Origin: Glandiceps talaboti
Taxonomy: Eukaryota; Hemichordata; Enteropneusta; Spengelidae
Direction of reading: 5' to 3'
DNA length: 64,000 nt
Assembly: GCF_964340395.1 (NCBI RefSeq)
Contig: NC_135565.1
Coordinates: forward strand, 13,847,209-13,911,208
Position numbers and translations under genes: made by a program. How positions within the stretch are numbered: the first letter of the stretch is position 1; every line of letters begins with the position of its first letter. The notes under the pieces are model-generated. The model was not told the DNA's origin and did no database searches. It saw only the letters and a list, made by a program, of their open reading frames with translations. This document shows positions 19,701 through 31,354 of this stretch, piece after piece.

Positions 19701-22700
19701 GAAGAATCGAAGTGTAAGGAGACCCTTAAAATACCAAATCCAACTGTTTGTAATGTGTGTAATATATTGCATTTTAGTAGCACTATTAATAGGAAGACAA
19801 AATATTCAACGGTTACGCAGTCTTTCGCCCCAACTTTATTTTACCCAGAAGGCACCATGGTGTTGTACCCAAGCGGTATTATACAGTCAACAGAATATTG
19901 AAAAAGTTGTAGAGTATCTCTTGTCACCACTAAAACCTTCTAAGGATTTTCCGTTGGATATTGCTATTTCCAAGAAATTGACGAATTTAAGTTTAGAATC
20001 TCTGATTGTTATACCCAACACGATAGATCACATTGGTGTTTTTTCTAGCTTGCCCAAGAAGCCTAGGATACCATATTAGCCACTTCGCAGCGAGATCATT
20101 TGAATCAGTTGGGACTCCGTTGCCATGTCCCATTCGGGGGGGGGGGGGGTTAAGCACACATCTCATTTCATAATCAAGTTAAGTTATGTACTTCTGTGAT
20201 ATGAATAAAAACATGTGTGAATACTGGTGTACCGGATGCTTGATTTTGACATAAGAAAGGATCTCCCTTTTCGTAAAATATTGACAACACTAGGGGCTTT
20301 GAGGTCTGCACGTAGTATCCTCATGTGTAAACATATACACTACTTACGTTGTCAGGTGTCAGTCCTTGCAGTTCAAACATCCTCTCCCATATAAAAATTG
20401 AGAATATTGAACCAAATAAAATACTGCGGTGGTAAGTTTCCTCAGAGTTGATATCTTAGAAACCATGATCCTATCATGACATACTGATGTCACTTTTAAC
20501 CAGTCAACGATGGGCATGCTCAGTGCGACCCAGTGTAGCTTTAGGTATAGATGTGTATAAAGGTATAGAGTATAGGTGGAATCATTGGTGTCCGTCAAAT
20601 CTTTATATTTTCATCATCATCTTCTCCGAAAGTGACAGTCAGAATTCTTCGATATTTGGTGTGCATGTTGATCTGTGCAAGTTGATCTGTGCCATTTTCA
20701 ATTTTTTATGATTTTTTTTCTCAAAAATGACATTTTCATCATCTCCTCAAATACTACTTGTCAGATTGCTTTGATATCTGGTGTGTTGATGTGCAGGGGG
20801 TAGCTTACTCAGATTTGTTAATTTCAAGTCAGCACATCTTCATTTTTATTTTTTTAAATTTTTTTCTTGTAATTTAACAAAAAAATTAATATGTTAATGA
20901 GGATTGTGACCGACGCCATATTGGAAATCAGTAGACGAGACTTTAAGTAAACTGCCACTTTTCAAAAGACACTATTGACGTCAAACAAGCAATGTAATAT
21001 GTGCTATACTCATAATTCTACGCATTGGGCACCAAAATGACAAGTGTTTATTTTGTTCGAAACAGGGTTGTAAACTTCAAATCCAAATTCGGCACCCCTT
21101 CTACATAATCAGCCAGTCTGCAACATCCTCATTTGCATACATCTATCCTCCATGATATAGCGACTGTTACACTTTGAATGGCTGCTCACAGGCCTTATTT
21201 TCAACTCGCCGTAACTTTCACTAGAGTCCCCCATTTTAGATACTGAAAACGCCTAAACCTCAACTGACATCCCTTCTTTCGTGCCAGCAAAATAAATTTT
21301 GGCATTACATTTAGGAATACCGATTTTCCGACGAATTTGGGACGCATACTTGAGGCCTTGAAATTTCGACCAGGTTTTCTCTCGAGTCATAGTTTCCTCA
21401 ATATGGACCGGAAAGTTTACAAATTTCACAAAAAGGTGGATTTTTATGTGTTTTAAATAACCATGGCAAGTAAATTTAGTAGGATCGTTGTGTAACGGTC
21501 CGGACCGTTCAAGAATTTTCGGTAGAAAACGAGTTGAAGCTGGCTTCATCAGACTGGGCGATTTTCCACAACCAGCAGCAAGCAACGTGGGAGTTCTTGG
21601 TACTCACTAAAATCACACTTCAGACCCACTATAAAAGTTTGATGTTTTCAGATAACATGTAATTTGTGATTAATTCTATATTGTCGTGCAATTTGGAGTG
21701 ACAGTGAACTAGAATGAAGACAACTTGCGTAAGCAAGGCATGCCTAGGCCATAAGGCGTGCGCAGTATGTACAGTGAATCGACCTAACTTTGTTTACTGG
21801 CCGACAGTTTACATATAAACACAGATAACTAGTGTTAGTTATCTGTGATGTAAATGACATGAACATGTCTTGCCAATTCCAAAATGCAAATATTTGGCGG
21901 CAAGTAAAATTAATTAAAATAATTACAACTTTAATTTGGCTTCAGACTTTGCATTATGTTTTGCGTATCTTTCCCCGTTTTACATGTAAATCCGAAAAGG
22001 TTCTCTCTAGTCATGTCAGTGATCATACCGGGGCTGCTTTGAGTACGAGCGAGGTGAAACATGTTGAGGTATTTTGTTGAGAATTATAAATATTGCGAAA
22101 TGTCAAGTACAAAGTTTAAATACAATGGAATGATGAAAAAAATTGGCCGAGTCTGCTGACAGGCGCAGGTCACAAGACACTCCGTAAATTTAAATATTAG
22201 ACGATGTTATGTCTACTATACAAGTTGAATGTTGTTGGCAAATAAGCTTATGGACAGTGTGTTTGGTAAATTTGTTAGAAAATTGAAATTCGAATTGCCT
22301 CAAAATTGTTTTAGATCCCTAGTTTATTTCATTCATTATTAAAATTTTCCAGGGTTAAAGCTAAAAGACACTGCAATTATTTATAGCCAACCTCAAAAAT
22401 CCTGTGTGTGTGTGTGTGTGTGCCCATTTCCCAGTCATTATTTTCCTGAGATTTTGTGTAATTTTCATAACAGTAAATTCTTTTTATAAAATGGTAACTA
22501 TGGTATAAAAGTACAATATTTTACCAACTTTCTGTGTACAATGTGTTTTATAGTGAGACAGCATATGAAACCACTAACCACTTTATTACCTCGCTAACAA
22601 AATAAAAAGTGAACTGAGTTTTAGTTGTGCTATGGACATTGAGGTGTGTGCACGCGTGCGTGCGTGCACGCGCGTGTATGTATGTATGTATGTATGTATG

Positions 22701-25423
22701 TATGTATGTGTGTGTGTATGTATCTATGTATGTATGGATGGATGGATGGATGGATGGATGTGCGTGCGTGCGTGCGTGCGTGTACGTATATATGTATCTA
22801 TGTATGTATGTGTGTGTGTGACTGACCGATATTTGCAAAGGTGTGCGAGGACGGTTTTTGCTCACACTTAAATTGTCAGTTCGTTTCTCCTATAAGGCTT
22901 GTTAATGTAGCAATCTTAAAGATTCATTTGCATAATGATTGATTCAGTAATTAGGTAATATCTTAAGTAAGCCAGCTTCAAATTTAATTTAGTTTTGTAT
23001 AATTAATTTGTCATTTAAGAGGTGTCTCAAGTATGATAGTAATAGCTCTGAATTGTGTATTCCAACACTTGATAGGAAAAATAGAAAATATCACTACAGC
23101 TTTGCCATTACAGAAGCCATTCAGTTAACACCCGGTTCACCTGGCTAAACAGAATAATAACAGAACTAAACAGACCAATAACAGAAGTCTGTAAAGTTTA
23201 TAGGTGTCCAGTTTATAAAGGTCTTTAAAACATGTTGGGTACTAGGCAGGAGCTGGGAAAAGTGTCAAACATAGACAGGTTTCCAGTGTAGATAGGTTAC
23301 ATGTAATAAACATTATTCAAAAATTATACCGATATTGTGTGAGTTTATGTCCAATCATTTTAGGTATGGTTGAGACATGGATGACAGAAAAGTAATTGTA
23401 GATGTGCAGCCCTTGCTGTGTATGGGAATGAGTGAGCTTGCAATTTTTGAGTATGTGCATTCAGGTCAGGTCAGGTCAATCTCATACTCCCAGAGCTGTT
23501 AGGGCGTTTTGCTGTGAACACCTATTTTCTCCAACTGTATGCATTACATGTAAAAAGAAAACAACAAACAAAACAACCCCAAAAACTGTAGTTTATGGAT
23601 GAAGGAAAATAAAAAAAGGCATGGCGAATGTTTACACAGGGGATTACAGCTAAAATGATTGGCTGTAATCCCCCTTTCACCCATGGGACATTACGTTTTT
23701 GACACAGAGCTAGACATATTTCAATTACTTTCAATGACTCTAGACAAACAATAACAGGGATACAACAAACACAGCAGGATCATTTACCCAATCACATTGA
23801 ACAGTGATAAGTATTGCTATTCTTTCACAGTGCAGTGAATACAGGCTTCTAATGAAAACATTACACATGGACTTGATGATTTTAATGGCTTCAATTGTTT
23901 ATTTTCTAACTGATCATCAACATATCAACTTGACCACTTATACATCCCCACTGTGCACGGCACCTATGTAATTGTTTCTTTTGCATTAGAAGTTGTCTGA
24001 GGGTGTGTATTAAATGTCATATCACATGAGTGAAATACCTAGCATACATCATTTAGCTGTAAGACCATTAATATCCTATGTGTACACTTGGTGAATTAGC
24101 TGATAACGGTTAAATGTAAGAGATAAAGTAGTGGAAATAAAACACTATTTTTTTTGATAATGTCGTCTTTATGGTGTAAAGTAGAAAAAGAAGTAAACAT
24201 ATACAAATATATAGAAAACTGCAGATTCTCAAATATTCTTCCTCCTGCCCCCAATGTTTGAGATAACTATGATAGACACAAATTAAAACAGTTACTGTTG
24301 TTGTTCAAGGTATTAGATTATACAAATGGTGTGATAGTGGAACCTTGGTTGTGTGGATGAAATCACCCAGTAATCACAGACAAGGAAGAAAGAAAGAGTG
24401 AAAACATCAGGTTAACAATTTGGTTGACAGTGGTGTCACCTGGGAAAAACTTGCAAGCAAAAACCCTGTCCCTTCTGTAATTTGTACTTCCAACAAAGTC
24501 AAGAAATATGTCAATATATATGTGTCTGTGGCTTTAGTAACCTGAACGTTGGCTCATCGCATCATACTTATAGTAATTCAGTAGACCGAATCGGCATTGT
24601 CTACACTTTGCCGAATCCAAACGTTGTTTCTTTTAAAATCTTCGTATTTACCCATTCTCTTACATTGCAATACTGTGATTGTCAGTATATTTGAATTGAG
24701 GGTAGGCAAAGCAATGGTACTGTGTATTGGAAGGGATTATAAATCATTTATCAAATGTACATTTATTAAATGTACAGTTTTGACACCGTCTGAATGATTT
24801 ATTAAGGTAACTACCAATGAATAAGCTCATTTGAATAAATAAGGACGCCGCGAGAGAAAGCAAACAACTGCCATGTACGACGATGCAGGGGAGGGAGACC
24901 ATGAAATGGGTAATTGCCATACACGACGATATAGGGGAGGGGGTGCACATGAACAGGGTAATTTTTTATGAGATTCATAACAGAATTTAAACCAGAATGG
25001 TTTGTACAGTTGTTCAAGATTAAACTCGAGTTCTTCTCAACAATCAAAAGTTATTATAACCATGTATAAGCCTGTCATATTTGGCAGGGTTCTTACCCTT
25101 TCAAGACCATAGCACAAGCAATCCAACAACAACTTCATGACCATATCTGAATTTACCAAACCTTTGATTTTGACATAATATAAAAATGTGGCATGAAAAC
25201 ACTTTAGGGGTTGAGATCTGCGCAATGACTCGTATGACCTCCACCACTTGGGCGAAAAGCCAGGCAGACACAAATCAGTATATTAACTACTTACGTTTTT
25301 AGGTGTCAGTCCTTGCAGTTCTAACATCCTGTCCCATATCAAAATTGAGAATATAGAAGCAAGAGAGGCTAAATAAAATACTGCAGTGGCAAGTTTCCTC
25401 AGGTTTGATATCTGAGACACCAT
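16799..25423 (-). CDS. GT32-family (DXD) glycosyltransferase, type II membrane protein, two coding exons
   Basis: Exon 2 (17683-16799) gives 294 residues after the acceptor TTTACAATTTCAG. Exon 1 (25423-25295) gives 43 residues ending at a GTAAGT donor. Both are phase 0, making 337 residues, a usual length for metazoan GT32 enzymes. Exon 1 has the type II anchor expected of a Golgi enzyme: short basic N-terminus (SNLRKL), then a hydrophobic segment at about residues 11-30. Exon 2 has the family landmarks VPNIVHYIW (85-93), HSADVARLEVLRRWGG and the metal-binding DXD as YLDNDV (DND 184-186). Family knowledge: Gly_transf_sug/GT32 enzymes transfer sugars to glycolipid or glycan acceptors; the relatives include alpha-1,4-galactosyltransferases. 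Acceptor specificity cannot be read here. The 7.4-kb intron holds PGAP4 on the other strand and a broken duplicate of exon 1. Exon 2 is certain; its pairing with this exon 1 is inference from phase, topology and strand. Confidence 0.8.
17984..18855. other. Intron/upstream sequence, nothing recognised
   Basis: This stretch lies between GT32 exon 2 and the PGAP4 start. I see no exon and no clear repeat. It should contain the PGAP4 promoter, but no unambiguous motif stands out. Confidence 0.4.
18856..20079 (+). CDS. PGAP4: PGAP4 (TMEM246)-like GPI-GalNAc transferase, single coding exon
   Basis: A 407-residue uninterrupted frame starts at the first ATG in frame (MDVIRLPRR); an upstream in-frame TTG is not a plausible animal start. 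Length and layout match vertebrate PGAP4, about 403 residues with an intronless coding region. Landmarks shared with the family: EKEKYDYGLCL, LILEDDALP (the acidic metal-binding EDD at about 203-205), ALKLYYPEKWQ, LRSLSPQLY, the CC of PWCCTQAVL, and the C-terminal IDHIGVFSSL. Hydrophobic segments at about 9-27, 263-282 and 294-313 fit the known topology of one N-terminal helix plus a tandem pair inserted into the catalytic fold. Family knowledge: PGAP4 adds the GalNAc side chain to GPI anchors in the Golgi. The gene lies inside the large intron of the GT32 gene, in the opposite direction. Polyadenylation signal at 20204. Confidence 0.93.
   Translation: MDVIRLPRRAVAVFFLTFVVVLPFLYYDKPFSIYYRLRQVNTEDVVSELSRKRDQAARDAVTYFETLPPTDTTLSMEGDTQPPYIAIGVLTVKRKVKKKQQYSPKYVLEVAARLKMLLNNVDLSIRSRIKLSICNLEYEHDKYDEAVFLSKYIHVINIYATATTDNVGVSKDSDKDYEKEKYDYGLCLRELAKYNAKYTLILEDDALPRWDFFDVLHYVLTKHIEQKYVHGDLVDVNTDNFAALKLYYPEKWQGYGWEWQPLSDLGAFGLLGGVMFLWFELWKNRSVRRPLKYQIQLFVMCVIYCILVALLIGRQNIQRLRSLSPQLYFTQKAPWCCTQAVLYSQQNIEKVVEYLLSPLKPSKDFPLDIAISKKLTNLSLESLIVIPNTIDHIGVFSSLPKKPRIPY
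20204..20209 (+). terminator. Candidate polyadenylation signal of PGAP4
   Basis: AATAAA lies 125 bases after the PGAP4 stop, a normal distance, with a GTGTG-containing stretch just downstream. Confidence 0.6.
20348..20466 (-). pseudogene. Frameshifted duplicate of the GT32 first exon
   Basis: On the minus strand this copies the 25423-25295 exon: ATG, STLRKLTTAVFYL, then the exon end ELQGLTPDN and the same GTAAGTAG donor. A 10-base deletion after FYL (119 versus 129 bases) shifts the frame, so the membrane anchor is lost and the frame stops at CKD. Similarity continues 5' of the ATG (CAGTCAACGA) to about 20510. It lies closer to GT32 exon 2 than the intact exon does. A short protein from the internal ATG (MFELQG) would lack an anchor. 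Confidence 0.8.
20515..22625. repeat. Long interspersed repeat, truncated copy 1 (related to 51111-53568)
   Basis: From TAGCTTTAGGTATAG (20537) to about 22620 the sequence is collinear with 51138-53500: shared landmarks are GTGTCCGTCAAA, GACGCCATATTGGAAATCAG, CACACTTCAGACCCACTATA, CCGTTTTACATGTAAATCCG and GGTATAAAAGTACAATA. Both terminal inverted repeats of the full copy are missing. It contains about 400 bases (21145-21560) that copy 2 lacks, and it lacks the two insertions found in copy 2. The 110-residue minus frame at 21253-21585 lies in the extra segment and is not recognisable. Confidence 0.85.
22652..22822. repeat. Compound microsatellite (CGTG, TATG, GATG, TG)
   Basis: Successive blocks of alternating CG/TG, then TATG, GATG, CGTG and TG. 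It abuts the right end of the long repeat copy 1. Confidence 0.95.
22915..23020. repeat. Single monomer of the ~140-bp repeat family
   Basis: TTCATTTGCATAATGATTGA, CAGTAATTAGG and ATCTTAAGTAAG follow the order seen in the tandem copies at 42600-44373. Confidence 0.55.
23021..25294. other. GT32 intron, no gene recognised
   Basis: Contains a short GTCAGGTCAGGTCA run at 23463-23476 and a duplicated ~65-bp segment (CATGTACGACGATGCAGGGG near 24872 and CATACACGACGATATAGGGG near 24918). Open frames here are short and unrecognisable. Confidence 0.45.
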
Positions 25424-25682
25424 GATGTCATGACACAGTGATAAAGCAGTCAACGACATGGACCAGCTCAGTGAAGCCTAGTATATATTCATTGTCCATG
25501 GTCCTACACTGAAAAGTTATTTATGGTACACATGAATGGGGAATTCACCTTAGGTTTAGGTCATGCTAGGTCCCTCTATTGTATTAGATAACATAATGTA
25601 AGAACGAGTGTCTGTGTGTTAACACACGGTGAATGGTGACGTGATGAATAATGTATTACTGGTAAAAACACTTTGTCCTTTC

Positions 25683-25723
25683 AAGCACAACTGAACCGAG
25701 TTCAATGAGTGCAATGGATATCC

Positions 25724-25792
<69 letters not shown>

Positions 25793-25812
25793 CGCGCACG
25801 TGTATGTGTGTA

Positions 25813-25843
<31 letters not shown>

Positions 25844-27240
25844 ATGTATGTATGCATGCATGCATGCATGCATGCATGCATGTATGTGTGTGTGTGTATG
25901 TATGTATGTATGTATGTATGTATGTATGTATGAATGTATGTATGCATGCATGCATGCATGCATGCATGCATGTATGTATGTATGTATGTATGTATGTATG
26001 TATGTATGTATGTATGTATGTATGTATGTATGTATGTGTGTATGTATGTGTGCGCGCTTGTGTGTGTGTATGTGAAGATTTGATGAACGAATTTTGAAAA
26101 GACCCATCTGCCAATTGTTTATGGTCATTACATGTAACATGGGATCATTCTTTTGTTTTTGGCCAAGTTTCCTAAAGCTCTGCAAGACAACACACTATAC
26201 AAATAGTCATATCATTTTGACCATGTCTTTCGACCCGGGGTAAAGCTTGAACAGAGGATGTGTACGTAAATGTGGCGAGTTTGAGACGAAGTTCCACCTT
26301 AATTTACCCACGATGATCTCTTCCCAGGTGGCTATAGACAGTCAAAAGTGGTATTGCCAGTCAAAAGTGGTATTGCGTCTCGTACTACCCCTGGACAGAT
26401 ATGGCGGTTAGATGGGTCACAGGTAGGGTAAAGAGTTTTGCATACGTACGTTTTAATCATTCTCAGAAAGGGGTACACCAGGGCCACTTGCAATGAAATT
26501 TGGTGGGATAATGTTATTTTGGGGTCTAGTTGGTCCAAAAAGTCATTTGGCGAAAAGATCTAAACTAAAAAGACAAATACGTGGCAGATATGTCTGAAAA
26601 CAGACGGTGATGTTGCTATGGATATCTAGGTGGGGAAATGTTCACGATAAGATGGTCCCAGTTGCTTATACATGTATACAAATTAGGTCTAAAGAAATTT
26701 TGCATCAAAAATCTAAAACTACTGGACACAACTCTCTGGATTTGGTGAGATAAAGTGACACCATCATTGTGCGAATAACATCCAAACATACACATTTTGG
26801 TAAAACATTTATATCTGGCAAACGACCATTTCACGCAAACCAAAACACATATTGGTGCTGCGCGTCTTGGACGATGCCGTAAAAGAGGCTGTGTGGTTTA
26901 CGACGATGGACAATTACTAGGTGGGTGAGATTGAAATGAGGTTGAGATGTTTAAAGGTGTTAGTCTTCAGATGTCGTACGTGACATATTGACAACAACTG
27001 TTCATAGCAACCATGACCAATCTGCCCAGGTAGGTTTTTCGAATTAAAGAGTTTTGACCAAAAGTCATATTTTAAACAGTGATGGGTATAAATTACCATG
27101 GCAAGACAAAATAATGTCCAACCAATCAAATCCTCTGAAAATTATATCGCCAGTCATTGTCCAAACTATACACTCTTGTTACAATGCAATTGGTGCTATG
27201 TTGGAACCTGGACTGTCATCAACAGAGCTCATTTACAAAT
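25683..27240. mobile_element. Diverged element of the foldback family, with a central microsatellite
   Basis: It starts with the family's hairpin end AGCACAACTGAACCGAGTTC (25685-25704), then a compound (GT)/(GTAT)/(GCAT) microsatellite (25724-26072). The body then matches one arm of the 36508-40278 element in diverged form: AAATTTGGTGGGATAATG near 26498, AGCAACCATGACCA near 27006, and TACAATGCAATTGGTGCTAT near 27180. The long open frames across the microsatellite are artefacts of its period. Confidence 0.6.
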
Positions 27241-27282
27241 TAAATGCGTGAATCGCGAATGATTGTCTGGTGTGTGCATTTT

Positions 27283-27562
27283 GCTATGTTGTGTTGTGTT
27301 GTGTTGTGTTGTGTTGTGTTGTGTTGTGTTGTGTTGTTTTGTGCTGTTCTGTACGGTACTGTGTTGTGTTGTGTTGTGTTGTGTTGTGTTGTGTTGTGTT
27401 GTGTTGTGTTGTGCTGTGCTGTGCTGTGCTGTGCTGTGTTGTGTTGTGCTGTGCTGTGCTGTGCTGTGCTGTGCTGTGCTGTGTTGTGTTGTGTTGTGTT
27501 GTGTTGTGTTGTGTTGTGTTGTATGTTGTGTTGTATGTTGTGTTGTGTTGTGCTGTTTCCTC
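27283..27562. repeat. Pentanucleotide satellite (TGTGT/TGTGC)n, about 280 bp
   Basis: A five-base repeat with alternating blocks of GTGTT and GTGCT variants, interrupted once by TTCTGTACGGTACT near 27345. The period is not a multiple of three, yet no stop arises in several frames, which explains the long Cys/Val/Leu frames. Confidence 0.95.
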
Positions 27563-27599
27563 TAATATACCCAAAACGACAGAACTAGAATAACATATC

Positions 27600-28200
27600 A
27601 CTGAATATATTGTTTGACCACAAATAAAAGAAATTTGAAATAATGTAAGATTTTAATATTCATAAGTAATGAACAGAAAAATATGCATTGTCTCACAAAC
27701 TATGTTGATTAATGCTAATTAATACACAAGGCTCTTTGCCAAAAACCAAAACAGTATTGCAACAAATGCATTTAGTAAATGTTATTATTATCAGCCAGTT
27801 GGATTTTTGAAACATAGATAAATGGGCAGATAGTGAAACAGACAGACATCGTGGGTGAGGGGGTCTCTGGTCAAAAATCTAGACATCAAATTTTATCTAA
27901 TCTCATGATATGAATTTCGCAGTGTTGCTGGGAGAAAGGTTAGGGAGAAAAATATCCAAAGGGGTACATATTTAAACAGTCTATGTTATATTCAAGAAAA
28001 AATATTTCTACCATTTCGTTTCAGTATATTCCTGTTTTTTGTATGTAAATGATGACAGACATCAGCTGCAAATAAACCTGCCTCGAAATTACTACCTTCC
28101 TTGGCTACATCATGTGGCTCACAATGTCATTGACCGTTTTGGTTCATTTCGGTGATGGTTTTTGAAAAGACAAAAGATTGTGTAGTTTGGCCACTAGGAG
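27600..28200. other. Nothing recognised
   Basis: AT-rich single-copy-looking sequence without exon-like signals that I can identify. Confidence 0.35.
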
Positions 28201-28203
28201 TGC

Positions 28204-29047
28204 TGTTGGAAAAATTGTTTTCGACTAGTCTCGGTTACCCAGACTCTCGCCGGTGGGCGCTCTTCTACAAGACTCGTAGGCAGAGTCCCCAGTAGTCTTG
28301 CTGCTAGACGTTCGGGCCTTCTTTCAGGTACTGTCAAATCTTACGGAAAACGGCAAGACTTGTGGAATGGAATGATAAACTGCATACGAGACGATATGTG
28401 TGGTATGAACTGGAACATAGACTTTATTTATTTATCAAGGCTCTGAAACCTCACGGCTTCAGAGCCAGAAGTCGAGTCCGTCGCCCCAAGGCCAGAAGTC
28501 GAATTCCTTAAATTTTACAAATGACTTTACAGGAAAACTTGGAATGTCTATTGTCTAAACATGAATATATGTAAATTACACGAATGACGCGTAGGTCCGT
28601 GAATTTGAAACAAAAGATTGTTTTCCAGACACACTATCTACTAAAACATGTAGAGTCATGACATTCTTCCGTCTTATCTAAAATGTGATGCCCTCATCAC
28701 TAATTAAAGTCTCTTATTCTCAGGAAAAGTGATACATTGTAGCAATACCTATTGAAACGAGATGGCGTAAATTTATAAAAACATGTCTAAATTATTGTCC
28801 TGACGCCAATGTCAGCTATTGCAATAAGATTCTCTCCAAATGGGTGTTTGGCGACATGTATAAACAGCGTCATGTCTGAACTCAAACACGGTGATTACAA
28901 ATTCATGACGACAGTACCATAAGCGAACGAAGTTCGCAATGAGGGCTTTGCCGATGTTCCATCCTCGATAGCGATGTTCGGTCGTGTGTCGTATTGTACT
29001 AAGTCCCCAGCAGCGATAGTCTGGGTAAACGCCGGGGACTAGTTTTG
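28204..29047. mobile_element. ~840-bp DNA-transposon-like element with terminal inverted repeats
   Basis: The left end ACTAGTCTCGGTTACCCAGA is mirrored by AGTCTGGGTAAACGCCGGGG (29017-29036) followed by ACTAG, with internal stretches TCGCCGGTGGG and CCCCAGCAGCGA also complementary. No transposase frame is visible. Short relatives lie at 62653-62760 and perhaps 8637-8813. Confidence 0.6.
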
Positions 29048-29397
29048 GACCAGAAGAGAGAGGTATTGTACTTGAGATCTATATCCTCCTTTCACAAAAT
29101 AATTATTTCCCAGTATTTCACTGCAATATTTATTCACATTCTTAACTAGTCAACTAAAATGTGTGGCAACTTTAAGATGTGGGGGGGGGGGGGGATCTGT
29201 GATACGATGACTAAAAAATAGTAAAAGAATGGTACAATCAGTATATGTCGCAGACCAATACTACTATATTAGCTCGCACATGGGTAAAATATAAACTACT
29301 ATTAATATCACAATGTTTTTGCGGTTATTTTCAATTCGAATCCAGGTTCTGTGTGTGAAACTAGTCAAAGTTCGAATTTTTTTTATATAGATAAGTA

Positions 29398-29450
29398 ATA
29401 ATAATAATAATAATAATTTGTTTAATAATAATAATAATAATTTATTTACT
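29398..29450. repeat. (ATA)n microsatellite
   Basis: Two ATA runs separated by TTTGTTT. Confidence 0.9.
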
Positions 29451-29771
29451 CTACGACCCCTTTCAATGGGAGTATGAGAGATAGTTAAAATATACACATC
29501 AAAAAATATTAATCAAAAAATACTTTCAAAAATCAACAGATATATACAGAAGTGACACACAGAAAACATATACATTATACACAAGTGGGAAAAGAATGCT
29601 TACACAAAAAGAAAAATTGAGAAAATAAAGTCTGTCCAATGATGCCAGACATATCTTTTAACTTCATCATATTAAGTTCACACGTGACTGGAAGAAAGAA
29701 CAAGAAGAGGAATATGACAACCAGTATATTGCAGACAAGAAACAATTTTCGTTAGTAATACCATTAAACAT

Positions 29772-29788
29772 GGCTCTGTCTGTCTGTA

Positions 29789-29825
<37 letters not shown>

Positions 29826-29897
29826 GCCTGCCTGTATGTCTGTCTGTCTATCTCTGTCTCCCCCCTCTCTCTCTCTGTCTCTCTATCTCTCTCTCTC

Positions 29898-29938
<41 letters not shown>
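29772..29938. repeat. (CTGT)n/(CT)n microsatellite
   Basis: A CTGT block grades into CT with occasional A, directly left of the 1.7-kb tandem array. Confidence 0.95.
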
Positions 29939-29939
<1 letters not shown>

Positions 29940-29942
<3 letters not shown>

Positions 29943-30026
29943 CATCAGACAGATTTTTAAATGTAAACCTGTACATGCTGGAAATATAAACTTTATAACA
30001 CATTTATAACAATCCACCAGATTAAA

Positions 30027-30085
<59 letters not shown>

Positions 30086-31233
30086 GGGGGGAGACACTGT
30101 GATGACTGCTGATGGGAAAGGTGTGGAAAGGAATGTTTTTCCTCGCAGTGGTGAAAACATTTTCGAAACAAGGTCATGTATGAAGTCATTTAGAGGCATG
30201 AAATATAAAATATATATATATAATTGAAAGTGATAGACTTTAAATATAGTCTGTAATATTTCAATACACTCAGAAGCATAACATAACACTCCCTTATGGG
30301 AGGTAAAAATATTGACTACGACCTATGACCTCGTGAAGCATCAACCACCATACATTCACACTGTGTGCAAATGTTCACAACACAACACCCCCTCCCCGCC
30401 CAAGAAACCCAAAACACACTGTCGTTGATGGTGCTATACGCATGGATCGTACAAGGAGATTGTAGAATCGGTACGACAAACACAGTCGTTGATGGCGCTC
30501 TATTCGTGTACCATAGATATATTGGTGACCGTACTATATAGTCCTGCGAGTACTCGTATTAATCTATAACCAGACCTGAAGTGTTTACAGATCTCTAAAA
30601 CCAGATTTAAAGCCTAATACCTTGTAATTATACACGAAGGTGAACAGTCACAACGACCCATAACCCTGTAGCCTAATTTAGAGTGTTGACATATACAATC
30701 CATTCCCATTAATCAAATTGTGACATATGTATTATCAGTTCTATTCACTTTATTACGGCTTCGTCCATAACTTTGTCTGGATTCGAGAGTTCAATATTTG
30801 ACCATCGTCATTCGTCATTTGCAAGGTGGATAAATTGACTCTTTGAAAGGTAAATGTGATTTTAACTCTACATCATAGTTCATGGTAGCAGAAATATTTC
30901 ACATTTTTTTCTATCTCATCTAAGATACACTAATTTTATCTAATCTATCAAACTAGTCTAATAATGTGAAGTGTTCGAGTAATGGTACTCTTATTCAGAT
31001 CAGAACATTTGTAAAAAAAAAGAGAAAAACTAGGACAAATTAGAACCACAATGCGATTTTGGTCGAAATGGCCAAAGTTCATATGGCATAGAACCTCAGA
31101 CAACCAGGCATACATAGATACATACATACATACATACATACATGCATACATACATGTATACATGCATGCATACACACATACATACATACATACCTACATA
31201 CATGCATACAGATAGACAGACAGACAGACAGAC

Positions 31234-31276
<43 letters not shown>

Positions 31277-31317
31277 TACATACATACATACATACATACA
31301 TACATACATACATACAT

Positions 31318-31354
<37 letters not shown>

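Noticed and set aside
25619-26185. Long open frames on both strands rich in His-Thr-Tyr-Ile or Cys-Val-Tyr-Met
   Set aside because: They are translations of GT, GTAT and GCAT microsatellites. The same holds for the frames at 22548-22871, 30948-31536, 32702-33293, 34990-35469, 36391-36726 and 48692-49107.
27244-27601. Leu/Cys/Val-rich frames in three frames plus an Asn/Thr/Gln frame on the other strand
   Set aside because: Product of the pentanucleotide array, which happens to lack stops in several frames.
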